DNA of 64,000 nt from Aquimarina rhabdastrellae (GCA_947387485.1 CANDNT010000001.1:124001-188000), one strand, 5' to 3'. Positions 1 to 9,800 are shown, counted from the stretch's first letter. The notes: generated by a model from the letters alone, not told the origin. Translations and numbers: made by a program.

Positions 1-1572
1 TTGATGTAACCCTATACTTGGTTCGTCTAAGATATATAAGACTCCTACTAATTGTGAGCCTATTTGTGTGGCTAAACGAATACGTTGTGCTTCACCTCCT
101 GATAATGATTTACTACTTCTATTTAAAGATAAATAGGTAAGTCCTACATCATGTAAAAATTGTAATCGTGTTTTTATTTCTTTTACAATTTCACTTCCTA
201 TTTTTTGTTGTTTTTCTGTAAGATGGTTTGGTAAATCCAAAAACCATGTTGTCAATTCGCTAATATCCATATTAGCCAATTCTGCTATATTTTTTTGATT
301 AACTTTAAAATATAGCGATTCTTTACGTAATCTAGATCCTTCGCAAGTAGGGCAGATAACATCATCCATATATTCTTTTGCCCATCTACGTAAAGATGTC
401 GAATCGTTATTATTATAGGTATTTTCAATAAATGTTAATACCCCTTCAAAGTCTATTTTGTATTCTCGTTTTACACCTAGTGTTTTACTATCTACTGTAA
501 ATTTCTCATTTCCTCCATGAAGAATGATATCCATAGCTTCTTGCGGAATCTTCTTTATAGGATCACTAAGCTTGAAATTATAGCGCGTTGCTATAATCTC
601 TAATTGTTTAAAAATCCACGTTTTCTTTTGAGGTCCATGAGGTTCTATTCCTCCAGCTTTGATAGACTTGGTATCATCTGGAATTACTTTCTTTAAATTA
701 ATCTCATGTATACGTCCTATACCATTACATTTAGGACAAGCTCCTTTAGGTGAATTAAAAGAAAAGTTATTAGGCTCTGGATTAGGATAGGAGATACCCG
801 AACTAGGGCACATCAAGTTTCTACTAAAAAAGCGAGCTTCTTGTGTTTCTTGTTCGATAATCATCAATACATCATCTCCATGATACATTGCTGTATTTAT
901 CGTTTCACTTAAGCGTTTATCAATATCCTCAGAAACTTTAAGTCTATCAATTACGATTTCTATATCATGTGTTTTATATCGATCTAATTTTAATCCTTTA
1001 ACGATATCAATAATCTCACCATCTGCACGAACTTTTACAAATCCTTGCTTGGCTATTTGTTCAAAAAGTTCGCGATAATGTCCTTTTCTTGATCTAATGA
1101 TTGGTGCTAGTACATTGATTCTCTTTCCTTCGTATTCTTTAAGAATTAACTCTTTTATTTGCGCATCACTATAGCTCACCATTTTTTCATTGGTTTCATA
1201 ACTATATGCATCACTACTACGAGCAAATAAAAGACGTAAAAAGTCATATATCTCTGTAATAGTTCCTACGGTACTACGTGGACTTTTACTCGTGGTTTTT
1301 TGTTCTATAGCTATAACAGGTGATAATCCATCTATTTTATCAACATCTGGACGCTCTAATCCACCTAGAAACTGACGGGCGTAGGCAGAAAACGTTTCTA
1401 TATAACGACGCTGTCCTTCGGCATAGATTGTATCAAAAGCAAGTGATGATTTTCCGGATCCAGACAATCCTGTGATAACCACCAATTGATCTCTAGGAAT
1501 AGAGATATCTATATTTTTGAGATTGTGTGCCCGAGCACCCAAAACTTCTATATATTCTTCACTTTTTGTCAT
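1..1572 (-). CDS. uvrA: Excinuclease ABC subunit A, 5' part (partial)
   Basis: This is the damage-recognition ATPase of UvrABC nucleotide excision repair. The first 524 codons are present and the reading frame runs off the left edge. It starts MTKSEEYIEV with a Walker A GLSGSGKSS at residues 35-43. A CxxC zinc-finger half (CPKC) lies mid-protein. The ABC signature SGGEAQR is near residue 491, followed by the Walker B stretch LDEPSIGLHQ at the window edge. This order matches the first ATPase half of UvrA, which is about 940 residues in full. The ATG at 1572 is preceded by a plausible TACATTTG promoter element. It is not clustered with other repair genes here. Confidence 0.96.
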   Translation of the reverse strand, partial: MTKSEEYIEVLGARAHNLKNIDISIPRDQLVVITGLSGSGKSSLAFDTIYAEGQRRYIETFSAYARQFLGGLERPDVDKIDGLSPVIAIEQKTTSKSPRSTVGTITEIYDFLRLLFARSSDAYSYETNEKMVSYSDAQIKELILKEYEGKRINVLAPIIRSRKGHYRELFEQIAKQGFVKVRADGEIIDIVKGLKLDRYKTHDIEIVIDRLKVSEDIDKRLSETINTAMYHGDDVLMIIEQETQEARFFSRNLMCPSSGISYPNPEPNNFSFNSPKGACPKCNGIGRIHEINLKKVIPDDTKSIKAGGIEPHGPQKKTWIFKQLEIIATRYNFKLSDPIKKIPQEAMDIILHGGNEKFTVDSKTLGVKREYKIDFEGVLTFIENTYNNNDSTSLRRWAKEYMDDVICPTCEGSRLRKESLYFKVNQKNIAELANMDISELTTWFLDLPNHLTEKQQKIGSEIVKEIKTRLQFLHDVGLTYLSLNRSSKSLSGGEAQRIRLATQIGSQLVGVLYILDEPSIGLHQ

Positions 1573-1593
1573 AGTATTCAAAAACCAAGATTG

Positions 1594-1601
1594 CAAATGT
1601 A
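1594..1601 (-). promoter_or_regulatory. Candidate -7 promoter element of uvrA
   Basis: On the minus strand this reads TACATTTG, an exact match to the Bacteroidota -7 consensus TAnnTTTG. It ends about 21 bases before the uvrA start codon. A T-rich stretch about 20 bases upstream could be the -33 element, but it is not a clean TTTG. The call rests on motif and position only. Confidence 0.4.
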
Positions 1602-1742
1602 ACTAATTGAAACCTTTTTTTGAAAAATGAATGCAAAGTGATGTGTTAAAGACGTGTTATATTTTAATAAAATATCATTTCGCAAATTCATTTTCCCCAG
1701 TAAACAACTGATTTAATGCGTGTTTAGATAGTTCAATTCGTA

Positions 1743-1776
1743 AAAAAAGGTTGCCATCTAAGAGGCAACCTTTTTT
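1743..1776 (-). terminator. Rho-independent terminator of the fad operon
   Basis: A 13-bp perfect inverted repeat (AAAAAAGGTTGCC and its complement) encloses an 8-nt loop and is flanked by A and T runs. It lies 65 bases past the stop codon of the acyl-CoA dehydrogenase gene, at the end of the minus-strand operon. The A/T symmetry could make it work in both directions. Confidence 0.85.
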
Positions 1777-1840
1777 AAATCAAAATTAAACAACTTCCTA
1801 GTTTTATGCCTCAGGATAGGCTTTTCCTCTTATAAAGGAA

Positions 1841-3643
1841 TTAAAAGTAATATCCGTTTTCTGCAGCAACTTTATCAGCAATCTTTGTGCGTAAAGCAAC
1901 TACATTAGGTTGGTTTGCATATTTTGTAAAACGCTTAAGTCCCATTAACATCATACGTTGCTCATCACCTTCGGCAAAAGAAACGATACCTTCTTTTCCT
2001 TTTTTAGTAATAATATCTACTGCATTGTATAAGTATAATTGAGCCATTGCGATTTGTGCTTCTTGACTTTCTTCTCCAAAACGCTTAGCATTTTTCTCTG
2101 TACGTAGGATAGTAGATTCTGCCATATAGATCTCAATTAAGATATCAGATGCAGCCATTAATAACTGTTGATGCTCTTCTAATTGAGGTCCAAATTTTTG
2201 AACTGCAGCTCCTGCTACCATTAAGAATACTTTTTTAAGTTTCTTAATCATTTCTTTTTCTTCAGAGAATAACTCAGAGTAATCTGGAGTTTCAAAAGAA
2301 GGGATACCTGTTAACTCATCAGCTACAGCCATTGCTGGCCCTAATAAATCTACATGTCCTTTCATTGCTTTTTTAACAAGCATTCCTACAGCCAACATAC
2401 GGTTGATCTCGTTAGTTCCTTCATAAATACGAGAAATACGAGCATCTCTCCATGCAGATTCCATAGGTGTATCAGCAGAGAATCCCATACCTCCAAAGAT
2501 TTGGATTCCTTCATCTGTACAGTTTTGAACATCTTCAGATACTGCAACTTTTAAGATAGAACACTCAATTGCGTATTCTTCTACACCTTTAAGTTCTGCT
2601 TCTTGATGACTATTTCCTTCCGCTTGACGGATAGCAATACGATCTTCTATATTTTTTGCAGCTCTATACGAAGCAGACTCATCTGCATAAGTACTTGTTG
2701 CCATTTCTGCAACTTTTGCTTTAATAGCACCAAAATTCATAATTGGTGTTTTAAACTGTATACGCTCATTTGCATATTTTACAGCTTCACCAATTACTCT
2801 ACGCTGTGCATCAAGACATCCTGCTGCTAATTTAATACGACCAACATTAAGTGCGTTCATCGCTATTTTAAATCCATTTCCTCTTTCAGAAAGCATATTC
2901 TCTACAGGAACTTTAGTATCACTAAAGAATACCTGACGAGTAGAAGAGGAGTGGATTCCTAATTTGTGTTCTTCTTCTCCTAAAGTGATTCCGTTTGGAT
3001 TCTCTTTATCATATTCTACTATAAATCCCGTAATGTTTTTATCGTCCTCGATACGAGCGAATACAATCATTACATTACAGAATCCAGCATTTGATATCCA
3101 CATTTTTTGACCTGAGATCAAATAGTGTGTTCCATCTTCTGAAAGTACTGCTTTTGTTTTACCAGAGTTTGCATCTGATCCCGCTCCTGGTTCTGTTAAA
3201 CAGTAAGAACCAAACCATTCTCCAGAAGCTAACTTAGGTACATATTTTTTCTTTTGTTCTTCTGTACCGTATAATGTGATTGGCATAGTACCAATTCCTG
3301 TATGTGCTCCAAAAGCTGTAGCTAAAGAACCTGTTGCTCCCGAGATATAATCACAAGTAAGCATTGTCGCTACAAATCCCATTCCTAATCCATTATATTC
3401 TTCTGGAACAGAAATACCTAAAAATCCAAGCTCACCAGCTTTACGCATTAATTCTTCTGTAAGTGCGTAATCTTTCTTTTCAAAACGCTCTTTAAGAGGC
3501 CATACTTCACGATCAATAAATTCTTTGATCGAATCACGCATCATGCGTTGTTCTTCGGTAAAATCTTCTGGTGTAAAAATATCTTCACATACAGTTTCTT
3601 TTACCAAAAACTGACCACCTCTTAATATATCTTTATTTTCCAT
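1841..3643 (-). CDS. fadE: Acyl-CoA dehydrogenase, long form (FadE type)
   Basis: It catalyses the first, FAD-dependent oxidation of acyl-CoA in beta-oxidation. The 600 residues include the N-terminal helical domain (about 25-140), the beta domain with the FAD-binding motif YCLTEPGAGSDANS (147-160), and the C-terminal helical domain. The catalytic base is the glutamate of RIYEGTNEI (E408). It is longer than the usual 380-residue family members. A helical extension of about 170 residues follows, as in VLCAD-like and Bacillus FadE proteins. It is the last gene of the marR-fadN-fadA-fadE operon, 79 bases after fadA, and ends before a strong terminator. The gene symbol is given by analogy with Bacillus fadNAE. 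Confidence 0.93.
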   Translation of the reverse strand: MENKDILRGGQFLVKETVCEDIFTPEDFTEEQRMMRDSIKEFIDREVWPLKERFEKKDYALTEELMRKAGELGFLGISVPEEYNGLGMGFVATMLTCDYISGATGSLATAFGAHTGIGTMPITLYGTEEQKKKYVPKLASGEWFGSYCLTEPGAGSDANSGKTKAVLSEDGTHYLISGQKMWISNAGFCNVMIVFARIEDDKNITGFIVEYDKENPNGITLGEEEHKLGIHSSSTRQVFFSDTKVPVENMLSERGNGFKIAMNALNVGRIKLAAGCLDAQRRVIGEAVKYANERIQFKTPIMNFGAIKAKVAEMATSTYADESASYRAAKNIEDRIAIRQAEGNSHQEAELKGVEEYAIECSILKVAVSEDVQNCTDEGIQIFGGMGFSADTPMESAWRDARISRIYEGTNEINRMLAVGMLVKKAMKGHVDLLGPAMAVADELTGIPSFETPDYSELFSEEKEMIKKLKKVFLMVAGAAVQKFGPQLEEHQQLLMAASDILIEIYMAESTILRTEKNAKRFGEESQEAQIAMAQLYLYNAVDIITKKGKEGIVSFAEGDEQRMMLMGLKRFTKYANQPNVVALRTKIADKVAAENGYYF

Positions 3644-3722
3644 TTTTTTTGTTTAGTTTTAGTGATAAGTACACGTATGCAGTGAAAACTACACACGTTG
3701 TACTACTTATCTTAATACCTGA

Positions 3723-4913
3723 TTATTGTAAAAATTCAAAAATTCCAGCTGCTCCTTGACCTGTTCCTACACACATAGTCACCATTCCGTATTTCCCTTT
3801 CATATCACGCTTACGCATTTCGTCAAACAACTGCACAGAAAGTTTAGCTCCGGTACATCCTAGAGGGTGTCCTAAAGCAATTGCTCCACCATTTACATTG
3901 ATGATATCTGGATTAAGTCCTAATTCACGTATTACAGCTAAAGATTGAGATGCAAAAGCTTCGTTTAACTCGATAAGATCGATATCATTTTGCTGTAATC
4001 CTGCTTGTTTTAATACTTTAGGAATTGCTTTTACTGGTCCAATTCCCATGATACGTGGTTCTACACCTGCAGCTGCATAATTTACTAAACGTGCGATAGG
4101 TTCAACATTTAATTCTTTGACCATATCTTCACTCATAATCATTACAAATGCAGCACCATCACTCATTTGAGAAGAGTTTCCAGCTGTTACGCTACCGCCA
4201 GCAGCAAATACTGGTTTTAATTTACCTAAAACACCAACATTTGTTCCTGCTCTTGGTCCTTCGTCTTTACTTACAGTATAAGATTTTGTGGCTTTTTTAC
4301 CATTTTTGTCAAGATAAACTTGCTCTATATTAATAGGTACAATTTGATCTTTAAAACGATCTTCTGCTTGTGCCTTTAATGCTTTCATATGAGAGTTATA
4401 TGCAAACTCATCTTGATCTTCACGAGAAACATTAAACTGATTTGCTACAGCTTCTGCAGTTAATCCCATTCCCCAGTAATAATCTTCTTTACCTTCGGCA
4501 GCTAATTGATAATCTGGAGTAGGTTTATATCCACCCATAGGAATATAAGACATGCTTTCTGCACCACCAGCGATGATACAATCTGCCATTCCTGCTTGAA
4601 TTTTTGCAGTAGCCATTCCTATAGTCTCTAATCCAGATGCACAGTAACGGTTTACTGTTACTCCTGGTACATCTTCAACTTTTAATCCCATTAACGAGAT
4701 TAAACGTGCCATGTTTAGTCCTTGTTCTGCCTCAGGCATTGCGTTACCAACAATTACATCGTCAATACGAGTTTTATCAAAATCAGGTAACTCGTTCATC
4801 ATATGTTGTATAGTCTCGGCAGCAAGCTCGTCTGGTCTTTTAAATCTGAACACTCCGCGAGGTGCTTTTCCTACGGCTGTTCTATATGCTTTTACTATGT
4901 ATGCTGTTTTCAT
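3723..4913 (-). CDS. fadA: Acetyl-CoA C-acyltransferase (3-ketoacyl-CoA thiolase)
   Basis: It cleaves 3-ketoacyl-CoA with CoA in the last step of beta-oxidation. The 396 residues match the usual thiolase length. The acyl-accepting cysteine is C91 in NRYCASGLE. The second half carries [15 protein letters not shown] (H349) and the C-terminal MCVGTGQGA with the second catalytic cysteine C381. It starts 19 bases after the fadN stop, which supports co-transcription. The order fadN-fadA-fadE is the same as in Bacillus subtilis. Confidence 0.96.
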   Translation of the reverse strand: MKTAYIVKAYRTAVGKAPRGVFRFKRPDELAAETIQHMMNELPDFDKTRIDDVIVGNAMPEAEQGLNMARLISLMGLKVEDVPGVTVNRYCASGLETIGMATAKIQAGMADCIIAGGAESMSYIPMGGYKPTPDYQLAAEGKEDYYWGMGLTAEAVANQFNVSREDQDEFAYNSHMKALKAQAEDRFKDQIVPINIEQVYLDKNGKKATKSYTVSKDEGPRAGTNVGVLGKLKPVFAAGGSVTAGNSSQMSDGAAFVMIMSEDMVKELNVEPIARLVNYAAAGVEPRIMGIGPVKAIPKVLKQAGLQQNDIDLIELNEAFASQSLAVIRELGLNPDIINVNGGAIALGHPLGCTGAKLSVQLFDEMRKRDMKGKYGMVTMCVGTGQGAAGIFEFLQ

Positions 4914-4932
4914 TTTTCTTCTTTTTTGAACT

Positions 4933-7338
4933 CTAGTTTCTTAACGGTTTTCCTTTTTTCAACATGTGCTCAAGTCTTTCTAGTGTCTTACGTTCTGTTG
5001 TAAGTGATAAGAAAGCTTCGCGCTCTAAGTCTAATAGATACTGTTCTGATACTAGCGTAGGTTCAGATAAATCTCCTCCAGCCATTACATAAGCTAGTTT
5101 ATTAGCAATTTTCTTGTCATGCTCAGAGATAAACTTACCAGCTTCCATAGAGTCTGTTCCTACTAAGAACATCCCTAAAGCTTGTTTACCTAATACTTTT
5201 ACGTCTTTTCTTCTGATAGGTTGTGTATATCCTGATTCTGCCATTAATTTTGCATGTGCTTTTGCTGTTGCAATCTGGCGATCTCTGTTTACTACAACTA
5301 TATCTTTACCGTGTTGAAGGATATTTGTATCATAAGCTTCATAAGCAGATGTTGATACTTTTGCCATACCGATCGTTAAGAAATGTTCTTGTAAACGGTT
5401 TAACTCTACATCGTTCTTTTGGAAGGTATCTGCTGCTCTAAGTGCCATCTCTTTGGAACCACCTCCACCAGGGATTACACCAACACCAAATTCTACTAAT
5501 CCAATATAACTTTCGGCAGCAGCCACAACTTTATCTGCATGAAGTGTCATTTCACATCCTCCACCTAGAGTCATTCCGTGTGGTGCTACAACAGTAGGGA
5601 TAGCAGAGTAGCGTAAACGCATACATGAGTCTTGGAAATATTTAATTGCCATGTTTAACTCATCATATTCTTGCTCTACTGCCATCATAAACATCATCGC
5701 AATATTAGCTCCTACAGAGAAGTTTGCTCCTTGGTTACCGATAACTAATCCTTGGAAATCCTTCTCGGCTATATCAATTGCTTTGTTTAATCCTGCTAAT
5801 ACATCTCCACCTATAGAATTCATCTTACTTTGGAATTCTACATTTAAGATTCCATCACCAAGATCTTCTACTACAACACCGCTATTTTTATAAACCGCAG
5901 ATGATTCTCTAATATTATCTAAAATAATAAAGGCATCTTGTCCTGGTTTTTTCTGCTGTGATTTACTTTCTATATCATATACATATGTAGCTCCTTCTTT
6001 TACTGTGTAGAAAGAAGAATTACCTGCAGCAAGCATATCTGTTACCCATACAGCTGGCTCATAACCTTCGGCTTTCATGATTTCGATAGCTTTTTCTACA
6101 CCTATAGCATCCCAGATTTGGAATGGTCCATGTTCCCATCCAAAACCAGCTTTCATAGCATCATCGATTTTATAAAGCTCATCTGTAATTTCAGGAATAC
6201 GGTTAGATACATAAGCGAATAGAGCTGCTAAATTTTTGCGATAAAATTCTCCAGCTTTATCTTTTCCTGCTACCAATACTTTAAAACGGTCGATTACTTT
6301 ATCAATCGTTTTCGTCATTTCTAATGTAGCAAAAGATGCACGCTTTTTAGAACGGTATTCTAAAGTATCTAAATCTAAAGAAAGGATTTCTTTTTTACCT
6401 TCTGGGCTAACAGTCTTCTTATAGAATCCTTGTTTTGTTTTACTTCCTAACCATTTATTATCCAACATTTTTTGGATAAAATCCGGTAATTTAAACAATT
6501 CGTGACGTTCATCATTAGGACAGTTATCATACAATCCATTAGCTACGTGCACTAAGGTATCTAAACCTACTACATCTACTGTACGGAATGTAGCTGATTT
6601 AGGACGACCAATTACTGGTCCAGTTAATTTATCAACTTCTTCTATAGTTAATCCCATATCTTTTACCATATGGAATAAACTCATAATACTGAAGATACCA
6701 ATACGGTTTCCGATAAATGCAGGAGTATCTTTGGCAACAACAGATGTTTTTCCTAGATATTTTTCTCCATATTCGTTTAAGAAATCAAGTACTTCTTTAG
6801 ACGTATTAGGCCCAGGAATGATTTCGAATAATTTTAAGTAACGAGCAGGATTAAAGAAGTGTGTTCCACAGAAATGCTTCTGGAAATCTTCACTTCGTCC
6901 TTCGTTCATAAATTTAATAGGTATACCTGAAGTATTAGAAGTAATTAATGTTCCAGGTTTACGGTATTTTTCTAAGTTTTCAAAAACTTGTTTTTTGATA
7001 TCTAGTCTTTCGACAACTACTTCAATAATCCAATCTACATCTGCTATTTTTGCAATATCATCTTCAAGGTTTCCTGTAGTGATTCTGTTTGCAAACTTTT
7101 GATTGTAGATAGGAGAGGGCTTAGATTTTAAAGCTGCTTTAAGAGAATCGTTTACGATACGATTACGTACAACTTTATCTTCTAGAGATAATCCTTTGCT
7201 TTGTTCCTTGTCATTAAGTTCTCTAGGAACGATGTCTAATAATAAGACTTCGACTCCTATATTGGCAAAATGACAAGCAATGCCAGATCCCATTATTCCA
7301 GAGCCAATGACAGCAACCTTTTTAATGATTCTTTTCAT
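4933..7338 (-). CDS. fadN: 3-hydroxyacyl-CoA dehydrogenase / enoyl-CoA hydratase, FadN type
   Basis: This is a bifunctional beta-oxidation enzyme of 801 residues. The NAD-binding dehydrogenase comes first (VIGSGIMGSGIACHFANIG near residues 10-28), followed by its C-terminal domains up to about residue 450. The enoyl-CoA hydratase/crotonase domain comes last, at about 490-690. It has GANFSVGANI for the oxyanion hole and the two glutamates in GGGCEM and LVEFGVGVIPGGGG. This dehydrogenase-then-hydratase order is that of Bacillus FadN and the reverse of E. coli FadB. The gene lies 16 bases after marR and 19 bases before fadA, so the four genes probably form one operon. Confidence 0.95.
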   Translation of the reverse strand: MKRIIKKVAVIGSGIMGSGIACHFANIGVEVLLLDIVPRELNDKEQSKGLSLEDKVVRNRIVNDSLKAALKSKPSPIYNQKFANRITTGNLEDDIAKIADVDWIIEVVVERLDIKKQVFENLEKYRKPGTLITSNTSGIPIKFMNEGRSEDFQKHFCGTHFFNPARYLKLFEIIPGPNTSKEVLDFLNEYGEKYLGKTSVVAKDTPAFIGNRIGIFSIMSLFHMVKDMGLTIEEVDKLTGPVIGRPKSATFRTVDVVGLDTLVHVANGLYDNCPNDERHELFKLPDFIQKMLDNKWLGSKTKQGFYKKTVSPEGKKEILSLDLDTLEYRSKKRASFATLEMTKTIDKVIDRFKVLVAGKDKAGEFYRKNLAALFAYVSNRIPEITDELYKIDDAMKAGFGWEHGPFQIWDAIGVEKAIEIMKAEGYEPAVWVTDMLAAGNSSFYTVKEGATYVYDIESKSQQKKPGQDAFIILDNIRESSAVYKNSGVVVEDLGDGILNVEFQSKMNSIGGDVLAGLNKAIDIAEKDFQGLVIGNQGANFSVGANIAMMFMMAVEQEYDELNMAIKYFQDSCMRLRYSAIPTVVAPHGMTLGGGCEMTLHADKVVAAAESYIGLVEFGVGVIPGGGGSKEMALRAADTFQKNDVELNRLQEHFLTIGMAKVSTSAYEAYDTNILQHGKDIVVVNRDRQIATAKAHAKLMAESGYTQPIRRKDVKVLGKQALGMFLVGTDSMEAGKFISEHDKKIANKLAYVMAGGDLSEPTLVSEQYLLDLEREAFLSLTTERKTLERLEHMLKKGKPLRN

Positions 7339-7354
7339 TTAATACTAGATGTTT

Positions 7355-7810
7355 TTAAGGTGTTATCGATTCTTGTTTTGTGTATATTTTCTTTGAAGAA
7401 ATCAAATCATTAATAATCTGAAATACTTCTAGAAAGGTATCTAATTTTTCTTGTGATACGTTTTGTTTTACTGCGTTGTCAAATTTGAAGACCACGTCTT
7501 TTGAAAACTCGCGCATTTCTATTCCAAAATCTGTAAGATGTATTAAGACTCCTCGTCCGTCTTGAGGATTCTTTTTTCTATAGATCAACCCTTTTTCTTC
7601 CATAGTTTTAAGGGTGCGAGATAGGCTAGTGGCCTCCATTCCCATTTTTGGTCCTAATGATGTAGATGGTGTTCCGCTTTCTGGATCTATATTTATTAAT
7701 GTAAAACCGGTTGCCATAGTGCTTCCCATTTTACCAGCTTCTTCATTATACATTTTGGCAACCGACATCCATGTCGCTCTCAAAATGTAATCTATCGTTT
7801 TTTCTCTCAT
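7355..7810 (-). CDS. MarR-family transcriptional regulator of the fad operon
   Basis: The 151 residues contain a winged helix-turn-helix: the recognition region is about residues 55-80 (MEATSLSRTLKTMEEKGLI) and the wing is RKKNPQDGRGVLIHLT. It is the first gene of the beta-oxidation operon. A long perfect palindrome sits just upstream at 7842-7865, and a related one lies in front of the acyl-CoA synthetase gene. From this I infer that it represses both units and is autoregulated. An acyl-CoA or fatty acid is the likely effector, but no residue in the sequence proves the ligand. Confidence 0.9.
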   Translation of the reverse strand: MREKTIDYILRATWMSVAKMYNEEAGKMGSTMATGFTLINIDPESGTPSTSLGPKMGMEATSLSRTLKTMEEKGLIYRKKNPQDGRGVLIHLTDFGIEMREFSKDVVFKFDNAVKQNVSQEKLDTFLEVFQIINDLISSKKIYTKQESITP

Positions 7811-7827
7811 AGAAATTGAATATAGCG

Positions 7828-7835
7828 TAAAGGTA
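7828..7835 (-). promoter_or_regulatory. Candidate -7 element of the marR-fad operon
   Basis: The minus strand reads TACCTTTA, which is 7 of 8 to TAnnTTTG. It lies 17 bases before the marR ATG. The palindrome at 7842-7865 covers the region where a -33 element would lie, so a bound repressor would block the promoter. Confidence 0.4.
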
Positions 7836-7841
7836 AGAAAA

Positions 7842-7865
7842 TTTTATTATGCATGCATAATAAAA
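7842..7865. promoter_or_regulatory. Perfect 24-bp palindrome, probable MarR operator
   Basis: The sequence is its own reverse complement over all 24 bases, with core TTATGCATGCATAA. It lies 32-55 bases upstream of the marR start codon. MarR dimers bind palindromes of this size, usually over their own promoter. The core recurs with two changes in front of the acyl-CoA synthetase gene (9784-9797). Confidence 0.75.
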
Positions 7866-7921
7866 ACACTTAAAATTGAGAGAAATTTAAAACAATGTAT
7901 GAAATAAAATTGATTTCATAA

Positions 7922-7950
7922 AAAAACTCCTCTTATACAGAGGAGTTTTT
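7922..7950 (-). terminator. Terminator after the acyl-CoA synthetase gene
   Basis: A 12-bp stem (AAAAACTCCTCT and its complement) with a 5-nt loop lies 34 bases after the stop codon at 7984. It has A and T runs on both sides, so it separates the acyl-CoA synthetase gene from the marR promoter. Confidence 0.85.
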
Positions 7951-7983
7951 ATTTATAAGTGTTAAAATATTAAACTGTAAAAA

Positions 7984-9762
7984 TTAACAGTTATATATTT
8001 TTGCATAAAGATCTTTGTATCTTTCTTTGATCACTCGTCTTTTTAGTTTCATGGTTGGCGTAAGTTGTCCACTATCAATACTCCATTCTTCTGGGGTAAG
8101 TTCAAATTTCTTAATACGTTCCCATTTTCCGAATTTCTGGTTGTATTCGTCTAATTCTTCTTGGTAACGATCAATAACGATTTGATTATTTACCATTTCA
8201 TCAAAAGAGTTACCAATGTTAAGGTTTTTACGCTTAGCCCAATCTTGTAAGAATTCAAAGTTAGGTTGGATAAATGCTGCTGGCATTTTTTCTCCTTCAC
8301 CAATCACCATAATCTGTTCGATAAAACGTGATTGTTTTAATGTATTTTCAATTACTTGTGGAGCAACGTATTTACCTCCAGAAGTTTTAAACATTTCTTT
8401 TTTACGATCGGTAATTTTTAAGAATCCTTCACTATCAACTTCTCCTATATCTCCTGTATGGAAATATCCGTCTTTAAGAACTTGTTTGGTTTTTTCTTCG
8501 TCTTTGTAATAACCAATCATTACGTTAGGTCCTTTGGCTAAAATCTCCCCATCTTCTGCAATTTTAACAATAGATTCTGGAATCAATCGTCCTACTGTAC
8601 CGATTTTAAATCCGTTATCACGCATATCATTAACAGAAATTACTGGAGAGGTTTCTGTAAGTCCATACCCTTCCATAACGCTAATTCCAGCTGCGTTAAA
8701 TACTCTTGCTAGACGCGCTTGTAAAGCAGCACTTCCTGATGCTATTACTTTTAATTCTCCACCTAGTGCTTCTTGCCATTTACTGAAGATTAACTTACGT
8801 GCTATTTTTAGCTTAAATTCATACCAAGCACCATTTGCTCCATAAGGTTCGTATTGTAATCCTAAATCTACAGCCCAAAAGAAAAGTTTTTTCTTTAATC
8901 CTGTTAGATCTGTTCCTTTTGCAATAATCTTGTCATAAACTTTTTCTAAAAGACGAGGTACCGCAGTCATTACATGTGGCTTTACTTCTTTTAGGTTATC
9001 ACTAATAGCTTCAATAGACTCGGCAAAATAAATTGAGATCCCTCTATATTGATACAAATACATCAACATTCTTTCAAAAATGTGACATACTGGTAAAAAA
9101 CTTAAGGCTTTTAATTGTTCGTCATCACCAAAAGGGAATCGAGTAGAGCTGTTAATAGCATTACTCACAACGTTTTTATGACTTAACATTACTCCTTTAG
9201 GTCTTCCTGTAGTACCAGAAGTATAGATTATAGTAGCTAAATCGTTTTCGTTAACAGCATCTTTAAGTTTTTCCACCTCATCTTGATTGCTATCATCTTT
9301 TCCTAGCTCTAATACTTCGTTCCAATTGCAGCAGCTATCAATAGCATCAAAAGAATAAACCTCTTTAAGCGATGGTACCTGATCTTTTATGCTCTGTACT
9401 TTTTCTAATACCTCTGTATCTGATACAAAACAGTACATAGATTCTGAATGGTTCAAAACATACTGATAATCTTCTTTAGAGATAGTAGGGTAGACCGGCA
9501 CATTTTGTGCTCCTAACTGCAAAATACCTATATCAACAATATTCCATTCAGTACGGTTTGTAGACGATATGATCGCTACTTTATCATTAGGTTTTACTCC
9601 TAACCTTAGTAATCCTCTACTGATTTGGTTTGCTTTGTTTATATATTCTTGAGTTGATGTAGAAATCCATTTTCCGTCATATTTGGTCACAAGAGCAGCA
9701 TCTAAATTATACTTCTCTAATTGATAATAAGGAAAATCAAATAATCTTTTAATGTTTATCAT
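7984..9762 (-). CDS. Long-chain acyl-CoA synthetase (AMP-forming)
   Basis: It activates fatty acids to acyl-CoA with ATP, feeding beta-oxidation. The 592 residues have the ANL-superfamily P-loop motif IIYTSGTTGRPKGVMLSHKN (about 178-197). They also have the GYGLTETSP motif (about 364-372), the hinge region GDIGEVDSEGFLKITDRKKEMFKTSGGKYVAPQ, and a C-terminal lid domain. The length and the ITDRKKEMFKTSGGK stretch fit the FadD15/LACS-like subgroup common in Bacteroidota. It is transcribed alone, upstream of the marR operon, and has its own copy of the putative MarR operator at the promoter. Confidence 0.94.
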   Translation of the reverse strand: MINIKRLFDFPYYQLEKYNLDAALVTKYDGKWISTSTQEYINKANQISRGLLRLGVKPNDKVAIISSTNRTEWNIVDIGILQLGAQNVPVYPTISKEDYQYVLNHSESMYCFVSDTEVLEKVQSIKDQVPSLKEVYSFDAIDSCCNWNEVLELGKDDSNQDEVEKLKDAVNENDLATIIYTSGTTGRPKGVMLSHKNVVSNAINSSTRFPFGDDEQLKALSFLPVCHIFERMLMYLYQYRGISIYFAESIEAISDNLKEVKPHVMTAVPRLLEKVYDKIIAKGTDLTGLKKKLFFWAVDLGLQYEPYGANGAWYEFKLKIARKLIFSKWQEALGGELKVIASGSAALQARLARVFNAAGISVMEGYGLTETSPVISVNDMRDNGFKIGTVGRLIPESIVKIAEDGEILAKGPNVMIGYYKDEEKTKQVLKDGYFHTGDIGEVDSEGFLKITDRKKEMFKTSGGKYVAPQVIENTLKQSRFIEQIMVIGEGEKMPAAFIQPNFEFLQDWAKRKNLNIGNSFDEMVNNQIVIDRYQEELDEYNQKFGKWERIKKFELTPEEWSIDSGQLTPTMKLKRRVIKERYKDLYAKIYNC

Positions 9763-9784
9763 AAGCTACTTTGGTATGGTATGT

Positions 9785-9800
9785 TATGCTTGCATAGCAT
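9785..9800. promoter_or_regulatory. Second putative MarR operator, in front of the acyl-CoA synthetase gene
   Basis: The sequence TATGCTTGCATAGCAT matches the core of the palindrome in front of marR (TTATGCATGCATAA) in 12 of 14 positions when one preceding T is included. It contains the inverted repeat ATGCT-N5-AGCAT. It lies 23-38 bases upstream of the synthetase ATG, within the expected promoter. This supports one regulon of two transcription units. Confidence 0.6.

Noticed and set aside
1841..9762. Plus-strand open frames opposite the fad genes
   Set aside because: They are low-complexity antisense shadows of well-supported genes, with no family resemblance of their own.
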